From Opisthorchis felineus (taxonomy: Eukaryota; Platyhelminthes; Trematoda; Opisthorchiida; Opisthorchiidae), in contig SJOL01009857.1 of NCBI GenBank assembly GCA_004794785.1, positions 146,790-210,789 of the forward strand: a stretch of DNA of 64,000 bases, written 5' to 3'. The position numbers and the translations under genes are program-made. Under the pieces are notes generated by a model. The model made no database searches, was not told the origin of the DNA, and saw nothing but the letters and a program-made list of their open reading frames with translations. Positions within the stretch are counted from its first letter, which is position 1. Each line of letters starts with the position of its first letter. Positions 57,901-64,000 of the stretch are shown piece after piece.

Positions 57901-60900
57901 CACCCTCCTTCGAAAAGTAATTGCTATGTTCACTAAAGAAAGCTTTGGGGGGAAAATCTAACGGTTCAAATTCTGCAAACCTCGTGATTTCTTTGCCATC
58001 CTGTTGGAAGGGAATATCTGAGAGACTGTGGCACCAAGTGACGATATCTTTGTGACTAGAGAAATTAAAGACAGCAAAGGGAGACTACAAAGGGAGGGTT
58101 TCGATGCGACTGTGTCAATTTTTGGAATACAGCACTTGCATAGGAGCTCATTTACCACACTCATCACTATGTTTTGAGTGAAAAATGACTGGTGTTTGTT
58201 GACTAGTTGTAGCTGAATTGGGGAATTTGCATCATCTACTAGTGCAGCATCCAACCTGTTTAACCGTGAACTTGGTTCCTTAGCTCTATTTAATCTAATG
58301 ATCTGGTCAAACGTCCTGTCTATCGGTGTACCATAATCTCAGATTCAGAACATATCCAAGATGGTCCTGTGATGAAATCCATTGGAATACGAAAAAGAAG
58401 CCAGTACGGCACCCTTTTCATGAGTTTTATCCAGACAGTAGTCTAAAAGTCGACTATTACGTTGTATAAAATTGTGTAAAAAATAAAGCAGTCTAATCAA
58501 GACCGTAGTATTTTGAGCAGCTGAAGATTCAATGTTTTTACACCAACTTAAGAAGTGTCGCAAAATCTGCAGCATTCTAAGCCAAATGCAATCGGAAATA
58601 GAATGGACACGTTACATATCCACGTGAAACATAGTTCTAAGAAGTTTTCCAGTCATTTCTGGTGACAAACCGGTAAAATATGACAAGTCTATCTAACTTA
58701 CTTCGATCGTGTTTGTGATTAAAGTTGCATGGACAACAACACACAGACTAAAAGATTAGCCAAAAAATTATGGTTGCCAGCAAAACTTAAATTCAGTTTT
58801 TTCTACTATCTAGAACAGTGACTGGAGGCACAAAGGCCTTGATTAAGTAAACACAATCGTGATTCATAGCCTTTGAGTTCATACTCAAAACAAAAGCTGT
58901 ATATATCAGTCCAAACTGCCAGCCTTCATAGAATATTGAGTAAGCCCCATGCTGGTCCGTAAATTCTAGCAATCGCCCAAAATTGGGTATCAGGTGCAAA
59001 CTTATAGGTACGGTATTCGCTGTTCCCTCCTTCACAATTTACTCCAGGAGACTCAATTAAGGATCTTATTTGGACTGGTTTACTGAGCAACTTGCTTTGC
59101 AGTGAACTCACTGCCGATTTCGGCATCCATTGAGACACATTATTTCCTCATCCATTACTGACAGCTGGAAGTCGTTTGCTGCCGTCTACTTAATTTAGAC
59201 GATAGGGTGAACGTCCCAGCAGTAGGTGCTAAAAACGTTCACAGACACTAATTAAGAGCTAGCAGCATGACTTACTGCGAAGCTTTAGGCACGCGGAGTG
59301 CAGGTAGATGACGTCTATCAGTTCGGCCTGTAAAAGGTCTTATTAAGGTTTTCGCCGTCTCAGAAAACAACATAATTTTCGAGGAGGCCTTCGTGCAGTC
59401 TTACGGATCGCTAATAGTTGCTTCAAACGGAACGTTAAAAGTGTAAATATTTATGTTATCTACGATGGGGAGGATGAAGTAAAATCGGCTATGATAGTGT
59501 TTTGCTCTCAATATATGATTGTCACAAATCAGTGTTTAACTGCCTTATGAGTCTCCTCCCCGGTGTCTGAGTGGATGAGATCAATGATAATATTTTGAAG
59601 ACTCATGCTGGGTCCCATATCAGTGCCCTTAAACAGGTCTCTACCGTCTCTTCAATGGCCTGTGAATATGGTTTAAAGATGGGCCTAAAAATGCACCTTC
59701 TCTACATTTTTCCCCAAACAAGGCCAGCGCCTCAATAGGATGGAACTTGAAGCCTTTGAGTTTTCATCCTTCTCCATAAAACCCGTTTTCAGAAAAAGAA
59801 TAACAAATTGCAACATGTGCGTTGCCATCAACAAGTTAAGGCAATCTCGGTTCATCCCGTTGAGAGTAACCAGCTTTCAGTACTTAAAAAGTTACAGTCA
59901 GCAGAAAGACAATTGTACAATGGCTTTTGAAACTACAGAACATGACGTAATAGGTAGCTAGACCTCTCAAATACCAGCAGCAATAAGAGGGGAGCTGTTT
60001 TCTTTAATACTGGCCAAACGCGCTGTTGTACGGGATACGTTCAGGATAAATTGGTAGAAAATTGGTTCATCGCTTTTGTAAAAAAAAGTCTTCAGAACAT
60101 TCCATTTGGGAGACTGTTGCAACAGACACGTTTATAACTCTCGGCAATGGACCCAAAAAGCCAACAACAATAAAAAACATCAGCCTTGCTTTCCATTACA
60201 GCTTAAATTTCATTCTAGACAAAACAATGCGCTATCCACCAAAAGTGCTCAGAAAAGCCCAAATAGGATTAAAAGCGCTGGCTGACAACCACAAACTTTC
60301 TTGTTTGAATTCCGCTTTTGATTTATAAAGGATTATTGTTTGGTTAATTAGCACTTCCCTTAGGGGGTCAAATAGTTTCCTAGTCTACTTACCAGATATC
60401 ATCCGGTGATTTAGCAAAAATGCATACAGAGCAGAAATAAAAACTAATGCGGCCTCAGTAAAAAAAAATCCGCCGAAAAATACGTTATATGCCTTTTTTC
60501 TTTCTAGAGTGTTTTTGGACACGACAGAGGCTACCTGTTTACTGAGCCACTAGTTTGCAATCACGTCCTCAATTGGTGCGATATACCAGTAAAAACGAAT
60601 GTACCGGCTTAAGACGCAGCTTTTGCCCAGCAACTCTGATGAAAATGTTGTGCGTTTCGTGCATCTGCGTCCAAAGTTTATCGTAGTTTACTACTTTCAG
60701 ACTTTGATCGTTCGATTATCCCCCAGCTCACCATTTTGGTCTTCATTCCCTAGACTCTTTGAGATCACCTTTGTCCTCTAATACCGCACGAAATCCAAAT
60801 ATTCTTACTCCCTCACTAGCAAAATAGAGCACAATATTAGGCATTCTAAAAACATAGGACTCTGTCTTCGATTTTTTAATAAAAATACAAAGGACATAAG

Positions 60901-63430
60901 TTCCCTCTGTTCACGGCCGCGCAATTTGTGAACTTCTGCTGAAGGTATTATTTTTAAGCAAACTGGCATCCCCGTAAAACCCAACAAACTTAAATACCCC
61001 CACTTTCAAGAGATAATTTTTAATTCCGTGTTTGCTGAAAATAATTATGGGTCTATGTTTCTCAGCGCTTGTTAGCATGTAGAGATTCACCCTCAGTTCG
61101 CCTATTTTTTATTTTTTATCTTATCCATCCCAAGCAGAAAGCATACAAGACCGACTATAGCGGCTTGCGAGAGTTATTTTACAGTAGCTGTAGTCTTAGT
61201 TAAGAAACAGCTTCCTGTAATGCTCCGTTAAACATCTACCTTTGTTCCAAATAAGTGCCGCAGACTCGTACTTCCTGCCTCTATTGGTAAGCAAACTCCA
61301 GCATCTATTTGCGCGGCTATTTTCTGATCCTTATAAGGTGCTACCTCTGTGTGAATCTAGTGTGTTCTACCCCTTATTTATCCTAATCAAAGCCATCCAA
61401 AATTATATGCACCCTTTTTTGTCGTTGGTTTATATCATGTCATGGTCCGTCGACTGCACGACAGATGTGCGGCTTTTTGAAGCTACCGCTGTTATTGCTG
61501 GTCGTTTCGTGGCTGTATTTAGCAAACCACATAGCACAAGCATGGTCACGACTATTCGGTGAAATGTTTTTGGACTATAATTCAGATTGGCCTGCTGTCC
61601 TAAACTGTTTCGCTTTAATGAATTTACAATAAGTATGCTGTTACCTTAGTGATCAAGACCTTGGTTGTTTCTTCTGTGCTTACTGACTTATTTCATATGC
61701 CTCAAGAATAAAAGGCCGTTTTTGTGAACAAGCGTTCACAATCTATTCAGTCTCGGGGTTCTGCCAGCGCCAACAGATGTTGGAAGGGTTCACACTTACC
61801 TAGCAATTAGGTTATGCCTATCGTAAGCAGTCTCCTCCATGTTATTGAAAAGTAGAACTGATGTGTATCCTTCCGCTGTTGGTTGTGTAACCAACATACA
61901 ATATTACGTTTTTGTTCTGTTAATTGATACAACACATTGGTTGGTACATTCCACTGATCCCTCGACTTTTACAGCCAACACCAGTTGAGTTGAGTTTGAC
62001 ACCAGATCAAGTGTCAACCAGAGGACATTGTCCGGGGAAAAGTTTCGTTGATTAACCAACGAAGACTTCGGTGTGAGATGGCCGTCTTCAGGTTGACTGG
62101 CAAAAATCAATGATGTTATTATTTTATTATCAATACGTTTATATTTTCGCACTTATCTTGTTATTCTTTAACGATGCAGCATGTTGTCTCAGGAGAAGCA
62201 TGGCGCGGCTGGTAATTAGGTACGGCGTGTGGTTATAGTTCAAATGCCGTAAGGTTGGGTGGTGAGACCAAGTATTGTGGGAAGCAGCCATTTAGCCAGT
62301 CACTAAGCTAATTTAGGGCTGCAACCGTTAGCCTCGTCCGGCTGCATTAGGTTTTGAAATCTGTTTGAAAAAAGCCAAGAAAGTTGCACTAAATTTATTT
62401 TGGGTTGCCAGCTTTGGCCGACCTTAGCCAGCGGTGGCATGCGTAACATGTGTGGTGTTTTGTACCTTTCTTTTGCTTTCATTATAACGTTACGTATTTC
62501 ATCAATTTCATAAACGATTTTTGTTTGAATACGCAAAACCACAAAAACGCACATTTGTACAAATTACATACAATACAGGCGTGGTCGCATTGTCCGATTT
62601 TCTCTTTTCATTTCACTCGCGCTTACAGCGGTTATTCGCGAGCTTCATGTGCTAACTCTGGTATCAAAACATTTCAGACTGTCTTCGGAGTTTATTGTAG
62701 ATGAGAGCACATCCGGAAAGAAGATCCCTGGACATCCACGACCGGATTATTATTTATTCACTGACCTGGGCCAACGACGAACTATTTTAAAAAGAACAAT
62801 CCTTAGTGAGTCTGTTCCATTCGACTTTTTATTATTATTGTGTACTCAATTCAGAGTAATTATATTTATTTCTTTGCCACACTCTTCCTAAAGTAGCTTT
62901 CTTATGTACCCGGACCACTACACATGCAACCAATGGCCAAGGGTGGCGTGTTTACTGGCCAGTAAACACGCCATGGGTTACGAAGAGAGTTGCACCAATT
63001 CCTCGCCTAACAAAATCAAGGGCAGGGGCTTTCAGACAAGTTGTTGCGCTGTGCTATTCATGCGATGTCTTCGCTACGGGCAGCAGAAGCGAATTCGTCC
63101 CTGATTAAGGACGTCCTTGTGATTGTCATACGATAATCATAGTTACCGCAGGTTCAGTCTAGACAACCCACAGGTAATGACTGTACCTCCTTAACAACCG
63201 GGTTATTTACTCAGACTTTTCAATTTTGGTCAGTTTCAGGTGTAGTAACATGCCCGTGTGAAACAACCAAACACTATTAATAATTTCAATTCAGGGATCC
63301 ACCTCGCTGGGGCAAAAACTGAGTAAAAAAGACTCACTAATCGCTTTATGGCAAGCCTACCATAGGCAAGAGTTGCTTTTGTGGGATCTATATGCGGTGG
63401 CGGTTCCAAGCTGATTCGCGCTAGCGCCAT
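54982..63430 (-). CDS. rsph14: radial spoke head protein 14 homolog (armadillo repeats)
   Basis: Component of the radial spokes of motile 9+2 cilia and sperm flagella; known as RSPH14 or RTDR1 in vertebrates. Minus-strand exons: 63430-63338, 56367-56262, 56221-55878, 55834-55686, 55648-55532 and 55162-54982. All have GT-AG ends and fitting phases: 990 bases, 329 residues plus TGA, against about 348 in human. Introns are 6970, 40, 43, 37 and 369 bases. The N-terminus MALARISLEPPPHIDPTKAT matches the vertebrate start almost residue for residue, which fixes the initiator at 63430. Exon 2 reads LTKQRAVKALCDYLHDHEHI; exon 3 has GRVAFLDHNILQSFLNLI and a GYIPLLINCARDEVDEIR turn; exons 4-5 give SPEVRARAAQNILRL and IPALVELLKDNSETVRASAA. 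The last exon (ILELLCKSIPVHILGCEWLL) is the most diverged. Successive armadillo helices fill the protein. Expression is expected in ciliated epidermis, flame cells and sperm. Confidence 0.93.
56368..63337 (-). other. RSPH14 intron 1, no nested gene recognised
   Basis: Nearly 7 kb, mostly A+T-rich, between exon 1 and exon 2. Several 60-106 codon frames occur on both strands (minus 58254-57958, plus 59740-59961, 60062-60328 and 61242-61562), but none has a recognised domain, a splice partner or a shared repeat. The intron also contains the 30-base palindrome at 62944-62973. Confidence 0.6.
62944..62973. promoter_or_regulatory. 30-base perfect palindrome with paired forkhead-type motifs
   Basis: The half-site TGGCGTGTTTACTGG is followed immediately by its exact reverse complement, with no spacer. 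Each half contains TGTTTAC/GTAAACA, the core recognised by forkhead factors. It lies about 370-400 bases downstream of exon 1 of RSPH14, within intron 1. FOXJ1-type forkhead factors drive motile-cilia genes in many animals, so a regulatory role is plausible but unproven. It could instead be a hairpin of another kind. Confidence 0.45.
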
Positions 63431-63450
63431 TTTTATATACGCGCGCAAAA

Positions 63451-63464
63451 TTCGCCATGGTTTC
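63451..63464. promoter_or_regulatory. X-box-like (RFX) site upstream of RSPH14
   Basis: On the minus strand GAAACCATGGCGAA lies 20 bases before the RSPH14 start codon and agrees with the RFX X-box pattern (GTTRCCATRGYAAC) at about 10 of 14 positions, including the central CCATGG. RFX factors control ciliary genes in animals. One near-match close to a start is suggestive only. Confidence 0.3.
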
Positions 63465-63746
63465 TCTCAGATTAGCGCCTAAATTCAGTTCAATTCAGTT
63501 TTTCAATCGAATTTTGTACCCTGGTGGTCCTTGAATGCATATGAGTAATCTCGGCTAAATATTATATGTGCGCCTTAGTGTGCGCGGTTTGGTCATGAAA
63601 ATTTTGCACGATATTCAGCTTGGCAAAAAGATTGGCACTGCAAAATTTAAACCCACATGCCGCTCGACATTAAGACAATACTTAACTGGTTCCACAAGTT
63701 CAGTAGCCAATGTCTAGCAGACTCTGTCGGTGGTTTTCGCTTCTGA

Positions 63747-64000
63747 AAGTATATCCGGGGAGAGTATCTGAAAGGTAGTAGGACGGCCGTCTTTGAACAA
63801 GGTTTGGCCAACAGGTTTTTCACCGTTGAGCCAGCAAACACACGGCGGGGACATGGTAAGAAGATTTTCAAGCCCAGAGCGCACACTTTTATTAGGCAAA
63901 ATTATTTCTCATTTCGTATAGTAGCTGCGTGGAATAACCTTCCTCCGACAGTTGTCCACGCTCCTTCTAGAACCCAGTTTAAAGCACTACTAGACACTTT
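63747..64000 (+). mobile_element. non-LTR retrotransposon C-terminus, runs off the window
   Basis: An open plus-strand frame reads [60 protein letters not shown] and [11 protein letters not shown] to the last base. The RGHxxK, WNxLPxxVV and FKxxLD signatures are the C-terminal end of CR1/Jockey-type LINE proteins. The reverse transcriptase core is not seen to the left, so the copy is 5' truncated or rearranged. It lies about 320 bases upstream of RSPH14. It is better preserved than the other LINE pieces here and may be young. Confidence 0.85.

Noticed and set aside
57958..59138. A run of minus-strand frames inside RSPH14 intron 1 that might be a retroelement protein
   Set aside because: No reverse-transcriptase, endonuclease or other motif could be identified, and the frames do not connect.
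62030..62100. CTGAAGA...CCGAAG with a GTTGATTAACCAAC inverted segment on the minus strand
   Set aside because: It resembles a Penelope-type hammerhead core, but GAAA is replaced by GAAG and stem I is not evident.

Overview
The window looks like nuclear DNA of a parasitic flatworm, most likely a trematode of the liver-fluke group (opisthorchiid). Three things suggest this: spliceable introns of only 34-43 bases, Penelope-like and non-LTR retroelement debris throughout, and a tRNA-derived SINE whose text I associate with opisthorchiid genomes. The species is an inference. No prokaryotic operon, CRISPR array or rRNA is visible.

Two genes can be read from start to stop, both on the minus strand. 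The first (6931 down to 4487) encodes a ONECUT-class transcription factor of 765 residues with one CUT domain and a Phe48/Met50 homeodomain, split by four introns of 35, 37, 41 and 34 bases. The second (63430 down to 54982) encodes the armadillo-repeat radial spoke protein RSPH14 of motile cilia. It has six exons and 329 residues. Its first intron is about 7 kb, one other is 369 bases, and three are 37-43 bases. An X-box-like site lies just upstream of its start, and a 30-base perfect palindrome carrying two forkhead-type motifs lies in intron 1.

Several weaker gene candidates rest on open frames joined across mini-introns: a small signal-peptide-like protein with a poly(A) signal (30254-30616), a four-exon chain with a 26-base exon (35971-36522), the 3' part of a membrane protein with one in-frame stop (about 3345-2880), and single exons near 24.4, 26.4 and 44.1 kb. 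None of these is assigned a function.

The rest is mainly mobile DNA. Two decayed Penelope-like elements lie at 14.5-18 kb (reverse transcriptase YVDD box, GIY-YIG endonuclease). Non-LTR retrotransposon pieces lie at 27.7-29.1, 34.9-35.2, 50.2-52.3 and 63.7-64 kb. There are two tRNA-like SINE families and a terminal-inverted-repeat element at 32.0-33.5 kb with 442-base arms (5 differences) and a 9-base target duplication of the Mutator type.

The most interesting theme is that three unrelated retroelement families here each carry a type I hammerhead-ribozyme-like core with a self-complementary stem III. They are a roughly 292-base tandem repeat (copies at 12.9, 13.4, 31.5, 40.5-41.0, 49.7 and 50.8 kb), a tRNA-derived SINE (best copy 39.1 kb) and the 3' end of a Penelope-like element (14.6 kb). 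The 31.6-kb copy has every expected helix and core base. The 50.8-kb copy sits inside a non-LTR element between perfect 15-base target duplications.
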